The position numbers and the translations under genes were made by a program. From NCBI GenBank assembly GCA_020080175.1, contig JAGHQL010000165.1, positions 1 to 59,557 on the forward strand: 59,557 nucleotides of DNA. Direction: 5' to 3'. Numbering within the stretch: position 1 is the first letter of the stretch; each line of letters opens with the position of its first letter. The stretch comes from Glutinoglossum americanum. Its lineage: Eukaryota; Ascomycota; Geoglossomycetes; Geoglossales; Geoglossaceae. Under the pieces are notes generated by a model, which saw only the letters and a program-made list of their open reading frames with translations, was not told the DNA's origin and ran no database searches. Positions 11,035 to 22,997 of this stretch are shown piece by piece.

Positions 11035-12284
11035 GGATCCTATGGGATGATGGCGGCCGGCATCGCTCGTTGGACGACGAATTTTTAATTGATTGGGCAA
11101 ATCTGTCTGAATTTTTAGAATAGTTTCTGTGTTCTAAGGGGCGGGACAAAATAAAGAAGTGAAGCAGATAGGAATCTACGGCAACCGCGACCTTGGTCTC
11201 AATAACAGGGACTCGTAATCATATTTTATGGAGTCCAGATCCTTTTCTCTTTCTTAAGAGACTTCTCCAAAAGGGGCTAGTTCGGTACCGAATTGAACTG
11301 GGCCAAACCAGCTGACTAGTCCTGCTTAGTGCCATCAGCTCTAGGACGGTTGAAAAGAGGGGTATGCGGCGAGCGTGAAGCGAGGCCCGGGTATAGCTCC
11401 ATAAGAGGGCGCAGAGATTGCTAATTTTTGCCCGGCATGTCAAACAAACCCGTTTTAGGCTAGAGGTGTGTATCCAAACCGAAATGGGGTGAACCGGTAC
11501 CAACGGCCTTCCTCTCGAAGTAAGGCGGACATCGCCCAATTGGAGCTGCAGTGTGTCTCGGGGGCGGGACGACACCACATCATCTCTTAAGTCCCCACTG
11601 ACTCCCTCTCGATCGATTCGACAGCAACCGCATCGCTAGCATCCTTCGGGTGTGGTAGGGGCTCATTAGAAGATGCAGGGAGTGCAAGTACATCTACGGC
11701 ACTCCAGTCCCCCTACAATCCATCAGTACTAGGGGCTATGAAAGGCAGCTGTTGTAAGATTATGGTTCGAAGTGGAAAGGGGTTACGGTCACGTAAGAGT
11801 AATATAAAGTGTATGTAGGCACCATTAATAGAATTGAATTAATTGCTATCGAAAATACTGTAAAAGAACGTTCCTTAGACCATATTTATGCTCGATGAGC
11901 ATTCGATTAACGGCTAACACATGCTAGCATACGCAATTGCAAACACGCAATGGCTAACGTCATGATGCCATTACCCCTTTTCACGTGTTGACATGACACC
12001 ACCATTGCCGTCCTTGCAATTGATTCTACAACACATCGTTATAGACTCCTTCTACATGCTGAATGTGAGAGTGGCGGATTAGCATATGGCAACAGTAGCG
12101 GCTTGGTAAGGTGGATGGTACTAGGAAACCGATAGAGTGTGATGGGGCCCCAAAATAGGGCAAACAGGCTCGGAGGATTGGTTCCGGCCCCGTTGTTGAG
12201 CGTCATGCCGCCGTATCATGAGATTAGGCGTTCCTGTTGATAGGCTATGGGGGATTCCCACCACCTGGCACCCCACTTCATCAT
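11035..12284. other. Intergenic, decayed
   Basis: 3' flank of the ankyrin gene, then AT-rich decayed sequence with a possible LTR-like end (11811-11880). No gene recognised. Confidence 0.4.
11811..11880 (+). mobile_element. Possible LTR-retroelement end (fossil)
   Basis: Shares the block AGAATTGAATT followed about 45 bp later by GTTCC with copies near 17644, 25187 and (inverted) 36125. This looks like the 5' part of a long terminal repeat of one old family. Only a fragment remains and no internal coding part is seen nearby. Family level is not determined. Confidence 0.35.
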
Positions 12285-12455
12285 GCACACTGTGGAGGCA
12301 ATTTCTATTCCGCGGAAGTGGTAGTTTGCTAGCTAGTTGTTAGTCATTCTCTTGGCAGGGGTAGCTTACCTACCGCGCCCACGACCTGCTTAATCCAATC
12401 ATCCTTCTAAAAGTTTACCTACCAGACGAACTTTTACTTTCACAATACCCTGACA
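12285..12455 (+). repeat. Dispersed repeat, copy A
   Basis: About 170 bp that match, inverted, 50300-50475. Shared blocks include CGGAAGTGGTAGTTTG, TAGTCATTCTCTTGGCAGGG and CTTACCTACCGCGCCCACGA. Differences are mainly transitions. No open frame is conserved, so the nature of the element is unknown. Confidence 0.75.
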
Positions 12456-13620
12456 GAGGCGTATGTGACAACCTATGGCTCGCTGTGCAGGAATGAAAGC
12501 CCTCCATGATCGCCCGATCAGTAATATATCTTGTCGAATGAAGCAGCTGCTGCTGCCGGATTGGGACTTGGCTGCTCTTAAGACATACAGTGGTGGAAGA
12601 GTGCACCGGGTGACTTCGAGAAAGTGTATGGATGGCAGCGTGTACGAGGGGACTTCAAAATGGAGGAAGGGAAGTACATAGGAATATGTGAGGGAACTAT
12701 GACTTAGCCTAGTCTACGTGGATTCAATCCCTCAGCTTAAGGTCTTCATCTGGTCGAACAGACATACTTGCACTAGCTATACATCCCATCGACGTCGGCG
12801 AAGGTCCGGTTTTCTCAACTTCGAGGCAAGCCTCCTCCCTCGAACCCGACTCCCTTCTCGTTTACGTTTGGCAGGGAAGTTTATTGGTCGGACGGTGTCG
12901 GGTAAGCTCTCACGAATAGCTAAAGCATATGATCTGGTACGTAGACGACTTGTGATTGATAGGGAAGGGGTGATCTGGCAACGTGAGGAGCCTGGTATCA
13001 CCACCACCAAAACCCCCGACAGGCCCAATGCGATTTAACCAGCTAATAGAGCCATCACTACCAGAACTACCGAAACTGATAGACATTTGGTTGCTCCCGG
13101 TCAACCGGGATTCCCGTTCTCTCATCATATGCGGAGGTGGTTGGTCCGTCCCTCTACACCGTCTGTCCTCTCGCACACCAGTCACACCCGCGTCGGGACG
13201 AATTGCAACTACATGGCCGGGCAGTGCTGTCACTAGCGCTTAAGGGTTTTTTTCCTTTTCTTACTTCCTCAGCTTCCCGACACCCCATCATCACTGACAA
13301 CGGTATCAAATGCTGGATGACGCAGCTCTCACGTATTATCTCCCTGGGATTGGACCGTCCCTGACTTCGAGAGCACTGCTACGTTTCGGCGGGTTTTTTC
13401 CCATTTCGCTATGGCATTCTCACATATCGCAAATTCCTCTAAGCCCAAACGCCCATACGTGCGCCCTGGAGTAGCTGCCGACGGTAAGCCGAACGCTTCC
13501 CCGCTCTCCGCAAATAGCACCTTAAGTTGAGGCCTAATCTAACTAGATGGATTTGCAATGCGCAAGTTAGATAGGGTTCGCCCGCGCATAGTAAACGTGC
13601 CCACCGGTCACCGAGACACC
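12456..13620. other. Intergenic, no gene recognised
   Basis: Short overlapping frames only. Nothing with a family match on either strand. Confidence 0.4.
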
Positions 13621-13624
13621 ACTG

Positions 13625-14246
13625 GTGACCGAGACACTTACCTATCGCCCTACCCGACCGTGCAATATCTTCCAACATAGCTATCGCGACACCAAAAAGA
13701 TTAAACAGATTAAGGATCTAAGGTTCTTCTCGCTATTGAGTCTAGAAACTGGCCAACTAGACTCAGTTCAAGGTGCCGCAATCCTGCAAGATGCTCCTCC
13801 CGCTGCAGTTGCTCATACACGGAACCGTCAGAAATCTAAGCAGGAAGAAGTCAATGGGATGGTTAAATCATCAAACCAACTGCTTTGTGGCAGAGATTCT
13901 AAGGCGCACACTCTTATTAGTAAGATCGGCAAGGTGGCCAGAACTGCATTCTCTAGTACTGCTATTGCTAAGGAATACTAGGAGCAATCCGGCCTATAGC
14001 CAAGAGAGAAACGGAATGCAATTGAGGAAGCGGCAAAGAGTTGAGGGGGGTCGAATGATGACGATAGTAAAGGTCAAGAAAGCATTAGCAAAGAGGCAAT
14101 ACATCCGGGCGAAGGTACCCTCTCGGTGCATTACTGGGCAATACCATGCCCCAACACCATCGTCTAATGGCAAGGATGATCGCAGCAGCATTAGCAATGA
14201 AGTAGACAGCGACAGCAGCTCTTGTATTGTTGTGGTTGCTGCATAG
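13625..14246 (+). pseudogene. Possible remnant of a pogo/Tc1-type transposase C-terminus
   Basis: Two overlapping plus frames carry a His/Lys-rich stretch, a run of aliphatic residues, and the basic segment QLRKRQRVEGG followed by ALAKRQYIRAK. The order resembles the C-terminal tail of fungal Fot1/pogo-like DDE transposases, downstream of the catalytic domain. No DDE motif is seen upstream, terminal repeats were not found, and the resemblance is weak. It may instead be unrelated low-complexity coding debris. Confidence 0.25.
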
Positions 14247-14665
14247 TGGGGGATCCGGTAAAAGTGTCTTGGTCGCGAAGTACCCTTATACAGAGGATCT
14301 GGTATACTAGTAGCGTCTTGCTAGCGCTTCCAAGGCGGGCTGCCCCGAGCTAGGCCGCGCCCGAAGACGCCACCCGCAACCGCGAAGTCAGTTTCCATTT
14401 GGATCGGCAAGTCATAGCCCTGCTCGAGAAGCTCTGCCTTCACGCCGGAAAAGTCACTGCATCAGGGTGGCTTACCGGCCCCTTTTAGTTTCTTGTCTAT
14501 TGGAAGTAGTTGGACAGGCAGAGACACATGGAATTGTACGTGGAATTATAGAATTCGATTTGCTGCTTAATGAGACCCGACGAAATAGAAAGACTAGCTA
14601 GTAATATAGCAAAGAGGCCATAGTCCGAGCTCCCGCATCTAACACCGTCTACTAGCATTAATATT
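14247..14665. other. Intergenic
   Basis: No gene recognised. This is the downstream flank of the HNH gene on the minus strand. Confidence 0.4.
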
Positions 14666-16112
14666 TTATTGAGTATTAATAACCAATGTACCAGCAGTAG
14701 TGGGAGATAAGTTGCCCCTGCTAGTTGCGGCCCAGAACGCCAATCTCCACTCAACCATTGCAGCTAGACTCAGATCCCCTCGCTCCAACTCTTTCCCACA
14801 TCTTCCTGAACGGATACTCTCTTCGTCCCTCAACAATTTTTCGATGTAATCACCAGCACCACTCATCCCTAGGATCATTGCGCAGGCGGCATGGAGGCGC
14901 AGAAGCCCCGGCTCGGGAAGATCGGTATTGTCGGCGCTTATGAATTTAACCCGTTCTCTATCGTTCTTTGGTCGCATCATTGCGTTCGCCGGTAGGTGGA
15001 CTCCAGGCGAGTCTTTGAAGAAATATGCATGTGGCTAGGGTGTTGAGCCATGAGAATAACATCTAAAAATCACGGACCAGAAAATTGTTTTCGCGTACCT
15101 CAGTGCTGTCCTCTTCCAAGTACCACTCCAACTTCCCAAAAGCCTGATGAAGGTCTGGCGTCAACGTCATAGCATTGAACGGTCTATCAATCTCCACGCC
15201 ATTGAGAAGCGGTTCCATCCCAGGATGGAAAAGCTTCATGACGTCCCAGAATGCGGCCTTGTTCGGGGGGCTTGCAGATAATCAGTCTAGGGCACTGTGA
15301 ATCCAGTACTCATGGAACTTGCAGTGAAGAACTGTCAGGCGTCACCTCACCCAACGCATGCGGTATTATGTGCGCCACTTCCGTAACCAAAACGTCATCA
15401 GGAGTAAGCGGTTGGCCACTGTCATTGACCAGGGGATTCCGGCCTTGGGCAGTCGCCCGATCAAAATATCCAGTGATAACACACTTGTGGGCGTCGCGAT
15501 GGAGACAAGTCAATCGTAGGTTGGATACACGGGTCCGGGTAGGGGTATGCAACCCACCACCAACCGGAGAGAGGCTTGGGGTGGGTTGTGGGGTCCTGGA
15601 TGCTTGGCCTTTAACTGCCCATCATTTGTCAGTGTGCTCCCCATAGTAGTAGGCCAGGACTCACGGGGTAGAAAGAAGGAGTTCATCAGAAGGTCGGCAA
15701 GTTCTGCTGTACGACTTGCCACCCACTCAGGTGGCGGAGATGACCACGTGGAGAGTGTCTGGTCTAGATGATCAAGTACTTGCGAGAAGGGGAGGCCTGG
15801 GTCTGGGTTCGGGTCTTCGTCATAGTTTCTTAAAGTGTAATTGAGAAAATTGTCTATGCCTTGCTCGCTGGGGTTATATTGGAGGGAAAACTTAAGTAGT
15901 TTGACACCGTTAAAGGGAAGAGGGCCGTCGGTTATTGGGGCTGAGGCTTCGAGGCATCGATGAAAGATCTTCTCCGCTCTCGTCCGCTCAGGTGCCGTAA
16001 GAGGGATGTGCTTGAAGTCTAGGACGGATTCAAGCGACCTCTGGTGGCGGTGATGGGGTGATGGAGGTATCTTGTCAAGCTGAAAGAACGAGCCCTCGGA
16101 TGGTTGAGACAT
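14666..16112 (-). CDS. Fungal HNH-nuclease domain protein, one phase break
   Basis: Four minus-strand exons fit: 16112-15665, 15614-15351, 15270-15099 and 15034-14666. Introns of 50, 80 and 64 nt have good signals (GTGAGT..CAG, GTGAGG..CAAG, GTACGC..CTAG). Exon 1 is an N-terminal helical region ending FFLP, continued in exon 2 by ASRTPQPTPSLSP, as in other fungal proteins of this group. The HNH core follows (CLHRDAHKCVITGYFD, then EVAHIIPHALG). Exon 3 gives GVEIDRPFNAMTLTPDLHQ and exon 4 LPEPGLLRLHAACAMI, both family hallmarks. The reading phase fails by one base across the second intron, at a run of six C on the coding strand (15265-15270 as G). It is either a recent frameshift or a base-call error. 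Function of the family is unknown; nuclease activity is inferred from the HNH motif. Confidence 0.72.
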
Positions 16113-18286
16113 TTGAGCAAAGTTGATGAGCGTTCGATACGCTGAGATCGAGATCCGAGGCGAGAATCAATTCGGCGAACACGTGATAGATATATTCTTT
16201 AAGCGTTAGCATAAGTTGCGCGAGTGGTATTTATCACGTTAACATGGTTTAAGTTTATACTAGTAGTTAATCTCGAGCTATTGGGGGTGAAACACATAAG
16301 AAGCGCAAAAGCAAGTTGCGAAATTATTCTCTTGGTTGTGGCTCTGAATATGGAAGCGTTAACGCAGAGTGCGGGGTATCTATGAGGAACCAAAAGTATG
16401 GTGCTTCCCGGTGGTGATCCGCTTCCCGGTGAGCGGCTCTAACCTAGATCGCCCTATACTACTCACTACCATATTTTATTCGCTCCTTCATTTTATTCTC
16501 CCCTATACCTTATTACCCATATCATTCACCCTACGCATCGGTCGTTACCCTGCTTCATTCGCTACCATACGTCGCTCGCCACCATAGTAGTGCCCCGGTC
16601 CCAGTTTTTTAATCGCCTTCACCATAGCCTTCGACACATGATTAAATAATTCCTTCTGTGCGGCAGTCCCGTGATGTCCTCCCCATCATCCATTCGATCC
16701 CTCGCTGTGAGGGGATGAGTTGCATTCAATTTAGTCGGCTGCAAAGAGTAGACAGTATGATTCACAGATGCAGTGATTGCTTCCATCTTTTTCCCAACCA
16801 GTATCGCCTCGCAGTCAGGGAAGATCTGTCTCACTCGATTCGCGCTGTTAGCTGTTTCGCACTTCTGAGACTGGTGATTTCAGTAGACGAATTAAGTATC
16901 CCCGCCCCCCGCAGGGTCTATTTTGAACAGTGGAGCATATGCAGAGAGTAGAGTAAGGTTATTTAGTTGATTGCCTTATTATACAGAAAGAGTGAAGAGA
17001 GCGGCCCCTATGCTCCAGGCGAGCAGGCCATCGCCCGGGGCAAGTGCCTGGAATGGAAGTGACGCACACTATATAGCGACATCACTATATAGATCAAAAG
17101 CCCCTTGAGACTGAAATTGGGAGATAGTGAATCCCTTTATATGAGGAAGCAGGAAGCGGCCAAGATCCAACCACACAGGTGGACCCCCCCCCCAGCTGCT
17201 GTTGTCTCTGATACTCCACTAGGCGAACGTGGCTCGGCCTCTTCTCTGAGGGCTGCTTTATGAGTAGGAGGCGATTGGGCCGGTATTGAGGGAGCACGTC
17301 TTCGTTAGGAGCCTCGGCCAGGGGGAATTCCGCGAACTCTCAGCTCGATGGTTTGACCACGAACCCGCAGTTCGCAACGGGGTCCATGCAGAAGCTTTCT
17401 AGGATCCGCTGGATGGCGCGCAGTTCTAGGCCACCAAACACCCTATCGACCGTATGTAGAATAATAGATGAAGCGAGTAGCCAACCAAATTGCCATAGCA
17501 TACAGGAATTGGGCCACTGCTATCTCATGGATATGCTGAATCCATATTAGAAGGCCATGGCTGCGGGCACGTAGGGTGGACTATGCAATTAAATTGTTAA
17601 ACCCCTAGCGAATCTCATAGCGCTATATTTATTGAACGTACGGTGTAGTAGAATTGAATTGATTAGCTACCGTACTGAGTAGAGAGTGTATATGTGTAGA
17701 AGAAACTAAGTACATTTGACGTTCCGGGGGCCTTATATGCCCAGAATGTTAAGTCCCCGCCAGTGACCCTGTGTTAGTGAATAGGGGCCACACAATTTAG
17801 GCCATGCCTATTCGTTAACACGGGGGGTCGTCCGGCACCTCAACCACAACACATAGCCTCTGGTCCCACAATATTTAACGCCCAAGCTACCAAATAAATG
17901 GAAAAGGGTCAGAACCAGTAGCCTCCGGGCCGTGTAGGTGTCACATGGGATAAGCTGGGCATAAAATAAGCGCGTAGGTCAAAACCAGTTCGAGTGCCAG
18001 GGGTAAAACAAAGATGAGAAAGGTCGGCCTGTAGGCGGCTAGCATTCGGGCATAAGAAAAGGGGAAGACAACCTAAGTCGGCAGTGAGGTAACAACGGCC
18101 TCATTGCCATATTAAACGGCGAGCAAGGATGCTAGAATTTAACACCTCCTAGAGCAGACAATGGGAAAAGTCAAAATTATACCGCCCACGTATTCCTGAT
18201 TTATCGAAACCCACAGCGCAACCACCCGCCAACCCTCTCTACGGCCTCTACAGCCTCCCTAAAGAACCCCTTCCCCACCAGCTCGC
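16113..18286. other. Intergenic, RIP-like decayed DNA
   Basis: No gene recognised. 16,450-16,590 is pyrimidine-rich low-complexity sequence. A possible LTR-like end lies at 17644-17755. Otherwise stop-dense in all frames. Confidence 0.45.
17644..17755 (+). mobile_element. Possible LTR-retroelement end (fossil)
   Basis: Starts TGTAGTAGAATTGAATTGATT and contains GTTCCGGGGGCCTTATATGC about 75 bp on. The same two blocks, in the same order, occur at 25187-25262 and inverted at about 36030-36125. Best read as the 5' part of a solo long terminal repeat. No coding part remains. Confidence 0.4.
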
Positions 18287-19723
18287 CTACCACCCACCAC
18301 CCCACCTCGCCTTTCTCGCATACTCATATGCGCTCTCACTAAATTCCCCCCACCTGTACTCCACAGCCTCCACGCCCGCCTCCTCCTCTTCCACCTTCAT
18401 GCCTGTAAACCCAATCTCCCCCGTCAAATCGCTCTCAAACTTCCCCTCAATCTCAGTCCCATATGCCCCGCGGAAAGTGAGCGAACAAAGTTGCTGGTCG
18501 GAGTAGAGCTGGATTTCTCCTTCTCCGGTTTCGGCGCCACGCCAGCGGAAGAGCCAGGTGCGGGTCGTGGAGGATGGGTGGTGGGTGGCGGGGATCAGGA
18601 ATTCAAGGGGATCGATGTCGTCATCTTCGTCACTCTCATCGTATTCGCAGCCTTCTTCGTCTTCGTCGTCTTCTCCATCTTTGTTGTTGTCTGTTCTGGC
18701 TGGCGGTGCGTCCGCACCACCGCGGCTCGGATTCACAAATCGAAAGATGCCCTCGAGCGCAATGAAGCCAAACTCCGCCCACATCTGCCACGCCCCCGAG
18801 CTCTCTCGCTCAATGTAGATATTGAGCGAACACTCCTTTCCATCTCGACCCCATGACTCTTCTATATACGGGCACTTGATATCATAGGACCCAGCTACAT
18901 TCCATTTCATATCCCTGCCCTTGCTACCCTTAGACGGCGGTGCCGCTGATGTCTTCTTCGCCTTCTGAACGATAGCCTGGTGTTTCTTTCGAGTACGCTC
19001 TTCGCGAGCCTCCTGGACGCGTTGGCGGATGCGTGTGGCTTCACGGCTGACTTCGAGGATTTTTTTATGGACGGAGGCGCGGTCACGACCAATGACGATC
19101 CAGCGGTTGATAGAGGGAAGGGTGCCGTCGTCTCTGAGGGGTGCATCAGTGGATTGGGTGTGGAGACCGAGGGGGGCAGCTTCTTCGTGTAGCTCGCGGC
19201 GGTAGTTAGTTTCAATAATAACGGCTGCGCTTCTGCTAGTTCCGGTGATGAATTTCTCTTTGAGGAACCGTCCAGGATCCGCTTCGGCTTTCTCCTTATC
19301 AGTCCCCATGCTATTCCATTTGTCGTCTCTAGCAGCAGCGTTCTTCTTTCTAAACTCCTCATTAAGCTCCTTCTCGGCCACCGCAAGCTCCTCGGCCATC
19401 CCATTATCCGCAGCTCTTATACGCTCCTGAAGCACCCTAATCGTGCCCTGCTGCGATAGACCTCTAAACTTGCATTGAGCCTTCCACCATGCCGCTAGTT
19501 TCTCTGGAATGCGTGGTTGTCTGATGGCTATCGTTCCCTTCTTAGTTCGGACGGGCTCCAGCAATGGCAGATAGCCCTTGATATTAGGGTCGAATTTATG
19601 CCCGTCCCAGATGAGCCCCTCGCCTGAACAAGTGTAGGCCTTTCCGTTCGAAGTGGAACTATATGTAAGTGGGGGTATGACTATTGGGTATAGGGGTGGC
19701 AGGGAATCTCCATTTAAAGGCAT
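18287..19723 (-). CDS. Acidic fungus-specific protein with SAP-like motif
   Basis: Single exon, 478 aa. Residues about 80-104 read WWKAQCKFRGLSQQGTIRVL, a helix-extension-helix pattern like SAP-type DNA-binding motifs in fungal proteins (K.QC.FRGL...G). A charged coiled region (about 100-180 and 220-260, rich in Glu, Lys and Arg) follows. The C-terminal half holds a WQMWAEFGFIALEGIFRF segment, then an Asp/Glu-rich spacer (EDDEDEEGCEYDESDEDDD) and a second beta-rich part (TWLFRWRGAETGEG). The pattern suggests a nuclear protein, perhaps chromatin-bound. I do not recognise a named family. Codon use looks normal and the frame is clean, so I take it as a live gene. Confidence 0.7.
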   Translation of the reverse strand: MPLNGDSLPPLYPIVIPPLTYSSTSNGKAYTCSGEGLIWDGHKFDPNIKGYLPLLEPVRTKKGTIAIRQPRIPEKLAAWWKAQCKFRGLSQQGTIRVLQERIRAADNGMAEELAVAEKELNEEFRKKNAAARDDKWNSMGTDKEKAEADPGRFLKEKFITGTSRSAAVIIETNYRRELHEEAAPLGLHTQSTDAPLRDDGTLPSINRWIVIGRDRASVHKKILEVSREATRIRQRVQEAREERTRKKHQAIVQKAKKTSAAPPSKGSKGRDMKWNVAGSYDIKCPYIEESWGRDGKECSLNIYIERESSGAWQMWAEFGFIALEGIFRFVNPSRGGADAPPARTDNNKDGEDDEDEEGCEYDESDEDDDIDPLEFLIPATHHPSSTTRTWLFRWRGAETGEGEIQLYSDQQLCSLTFRGAYGTEIEGKFESDLTGEIGFTGMKVEEEEAGVEAVEYRWGEFSESAYEYARKARWGGGW

Positions 19724-21683
19724 CGCGCTGGCTGCTCGGCGGAGGGGTTGTCGTTGAGACGCTGGTGTAGTAGCAAGCTAGCAAAGGGAAGGTGGCCTCT
19801 GCCAATAGGGGCTTAGAATCGCCGCTTTAGACCGGGGAAGCAGCAGAAGTTGGTGATGCCTACGTGGCTATGACTTGCTGGGGGGCAGCGGCTATACTAA
19901 AAACCAGAAATAAAGGCGGTTCTAGTACAGGAGTGTCGAGAGACGAAGATGAAGGTTGATGGAATTTGGGGCGGGGTACGCGGCACTCGTCCTCTCCTGG
20001 TCCGTGATTAAATGTTCTAGCGTGATGTCTACAACACCACTGCCAAAGGTAAAGCATTAGCCGCAGGGGGATTGAAGGTTGTTTATGATACGGAAAGCTT
20101 CTCGATTTAAGGCATTAATACTTATTCCTAGATAGGAGTTGCTAGGCACGTGACTCAAACTTCGCAATGCCCCTCCTGGGATATAAGTGCAATTATTATA
20201 AATAAAATATATCTCTTGAGATTCACGCTTCTAGTTTGCCACAACTTTTGTAGGCGGCGTTTGGGGCTGCGAATCTCCGACATCATCTGACACGTGATTT
20301 CTATTCAACACACTGCAAGAATACGTTCAATATCAAAAGAGAAGAGGCTAGCCACACGTATTTCTGATTGTTACTTCCATGCTTTAATAATTCCTTTGTT
20401 AAACTAGATGGTCACGTGGGGGATCTATTCGACCCCAGGAAGCGTTGGCCTCTCGGCACACCACTCATGGCCCCTGAAAGCATTCTGCTTACACAACGCA
20501 CTAGGGCTAGTTTAAGATGCTGCATTCGGAAGGCTAAGGACTGATTCGGGGACCCCACCGGTAATGTGGATCACCGGTTCCTTAGCCACCACCGGTTCTT
20601 AGCCATTTTTTTGCATACCCGCCGACCAAGCAGAACAGCCATGATATAATTACTTTCAAGATTGCTCTCTATCATGGAGAGGCCTATCTACTTCTCTTTT
20701 ACATGTTGTGGCGATGGTAGTAGTATGTGGAGAGGGCGTTGGCAAGGGTGGCACAACACGGGGTGCGAAGCGGTATAGAAGAACTAGTCAACATACTATA
20801 TAAAGGATGAATAGGTAGACACCCTATCTATGCTCAGGAGTGGTTTTAGAACTGACCGGATGGTGGTTGTTCTGCTTAGTTGGCAGATACACGAAGAAGT
20901 GGTCAAGAATCCGGTGGTGTGGCCAAGAACCCGATGACACACGTCATCTGCCCCAATACCTGATAACAGTTTGTGATAGTAATAGGGGGGCGGGTGGGGG
21001 GCCATCGGTTGCAATCGCCATCCTTTGGTGTGCTTGCTAGGTGTAGTGGTTATTGTCACAATTGGATCGCTTCGGAAAATCTGTAGGATTTGTCGAGGGT
21101 GTGGCTCAAGTTATTGCTGGCATAGGTGTCGGTCCACTTCTGCAAGGAGATTTATCAGCTTTCCGACCTTCTTACTAAATATAACTAGGCATCTTCAAAT
21201 TCCTCTACAGCAACTATACCAGGTCCGGCTAGGGCATCCGCTGCAGTCTTCAAATACCAGTTCCGCCGGACCCACCACAAGTCACCGATCAACCACTCAT
21301 GATTCCGGAGTCCCCAACTTTGCCGTTGAGGGGAACAGGTTTGGGTTGAGTAGGCCGCGCGAGAACCCGTAGATAGAGTTAACCCACACCCGATGCTGAG
21401 ACAGTCTCCGACAGTCGCATGCGGCCCTCCCACAGCCCTAGCATGAGTAGCCCCATCTCCAGCCTACAGGCCATATGGGGCAGAACGCTGAGGAGGCAAA
21501 AATTCAACCGGTTGGTAGAAGGATGTTGAGCTGAAATGAGGGCAAGCTTCGTTAGTAAAGTTATCCCTGCCAAGCTTAGGACAAATAGCTGGCCGGTAAT
21601 AATACTGCTACATAAGGGTATGAACGCTGACATAGAAATGCCCTCCGCAACACTAAGAATAGACATGAGCCAGGTGTATTTCT
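19724..21683. other. Intergenic, AT-rich, with weak inverted-repeat pair
   Basis: No gene recognised. A strongly AT-rich stretch lies at about 20,190-20,230. Related segments at 20570-20612 and 20898-20935 are roughly inverted copies built on AAGAACCGGTGG, perhaps the ends of a small decayed element of about 370 bp. Confidence 0.4.
20570..20935. repeat. Possible small inverted-repeat element (MITE-like)
   Basis: Read on the minus strand, 20570-20612 gives TGGCTAAGAACCGGTGGTGG. 20898-20935 on the plus strand gives the similar TGGTCAAGAATCCGGTGG, then GTGGCCAAGAACC. Mismatches are mostly transitions. No target duplication could be defined. Weak evidence. Confidence 0.3.
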
Positions 21684-22877
21684 TCAAGAGCTCATATGGT
21701 ACCAGGGACGAACTAGATAAGCGGATAGAGGTAGATTACTAGCCAAACTAATTGAATGGAGCCTATTATATAGTCGCTCCGCGGCACGGCCACACAATGC
21801 GGTAGTGGCAATGTACCACGTAATAGGGGCAAAGCGGCAAGGCGGCATTACTAAATAAAGATATACAGAGAATCCAAAAAGTTGGGTTTTGTTCGTCTCC
21901 CATGACGTGGCCGACCAGCCGGCTTCGTAGTTAGCCTCCCGTACTCCAAGCATCACCTCCGCTAGGCTTCGTCATCCTAGGAACGCTCTCTGCGAGAGGG
22001 CGCCTGCAAGATCACCCACTCTCAGCCATCCCGGGCACTTCTCCTCAATCAATTGCGCGGATGTCCGACCTTGGCCCGAAGTCCAAATCAAACGCCACTG
22101 CATAGCCCTATCATCCTCTAGTAACTTGGTAGGGACCAGGATCGTTGATGACCCCTCGAGAACGAGTCCATTATTATACCCTGTGGGGGAGGCGGCACCG
22201 GCCAAATATGACATAGTCTGGGATGCTATCTCAAGGCCCCGCCCTTGCCTTCGCCCTCGGATGGGAAAACCAGCCGCAATGATACCGTGGGCGAAGAGAG
22301 GGTGCCAGCACATCTGCTGGGAGCTGTCGATTGGTCTTAGCTTACCCAGGCGAAGGTCGAAGTATTCCGTGTTATTGCTCCCCGCACCTACTCGATGCGA
22401 TATGGTAACCTCCGAAGAGCTCGGACCCTGGCCGTTTGAAATCCTAATTGCGGTAGATATCCAAGCCAACGCCTCCGCCACTTCAACTTGAGCGGAAAAC
22501 GGCCCTTTGACTTCTACAGTGATGGGTGATAGTGGATATTCCGCCGTATAAGCAGTCCCTTGTTTAAGCCGAACGCTAATATCAATCTTCTTCCGTGTGT
22601 CCACTCCCATGTTCGAGACCGGCAAGCCCATGGCCCTCTCCATGGCAGACAGAAAATCTGCTCCCACCCCAGGCCAAGTACTGGAAATGTATTCCTCGCA
22701 CGTTGTAGCCTGAGCATCAACGGTGGATCCTGTGAGTGTAAGGACCGAGCCCAACCGCTGTCCCGGGGAGAGTCGATGACGCACAAAACTCTCCAGCTCG
22801 CAGAAAGCTTCGATGGTGATGGTTGGCGACCCCATCAAAGGACTGAGAGGGAGTCTAGAATCGAGGAACTCGCTCAA
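21684..22877 (-). pseudogene. Truncated fungus-specific protein often found beside STAND genes
   Basis: The frame 22877-21972 codes 301 aa. It matches a family I know from many fungi but cannot name: AQATTCEEYISSTWP..G near the start, an EALAWISTAIRIS helix, then QMCWHPLFAHGIIAAGFPIR and GLEIASQTMSYLAGA, and finally CPGWLRV..RAFLG. Family members have a Trp after RAFLG. Here there is TGA, a G-to-A change from TGG, and the same frame then continues for 91 codons (SLAEVMLGVREANYEAGW) in a family-like way to 21684. Full-length relatives are much longer at the N-terminus, so this is probably a piece cut off at both ends. Biological role unknown; relatives sit in ankyrin/NACHT-rich regions. Confidence 0.6.
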
Positions 22878-22997
22878 TGGATAAGGTTTCGACGCCTCTG
22901 ATCGGGTGTGCGATCTCGGGGCTAGCTGTCTACAAACACATCAGTACAAGATCCCACTACAGTTTCCCTCTATGGCTACAGGGGACAAGGGCTTAAA

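Noticed and set aside
18491-19430. Plus-strand frames opposite the SAP-like gene
   Set aside because: Composition mirrors the acidic and charged stretches of the minus-strand protein.
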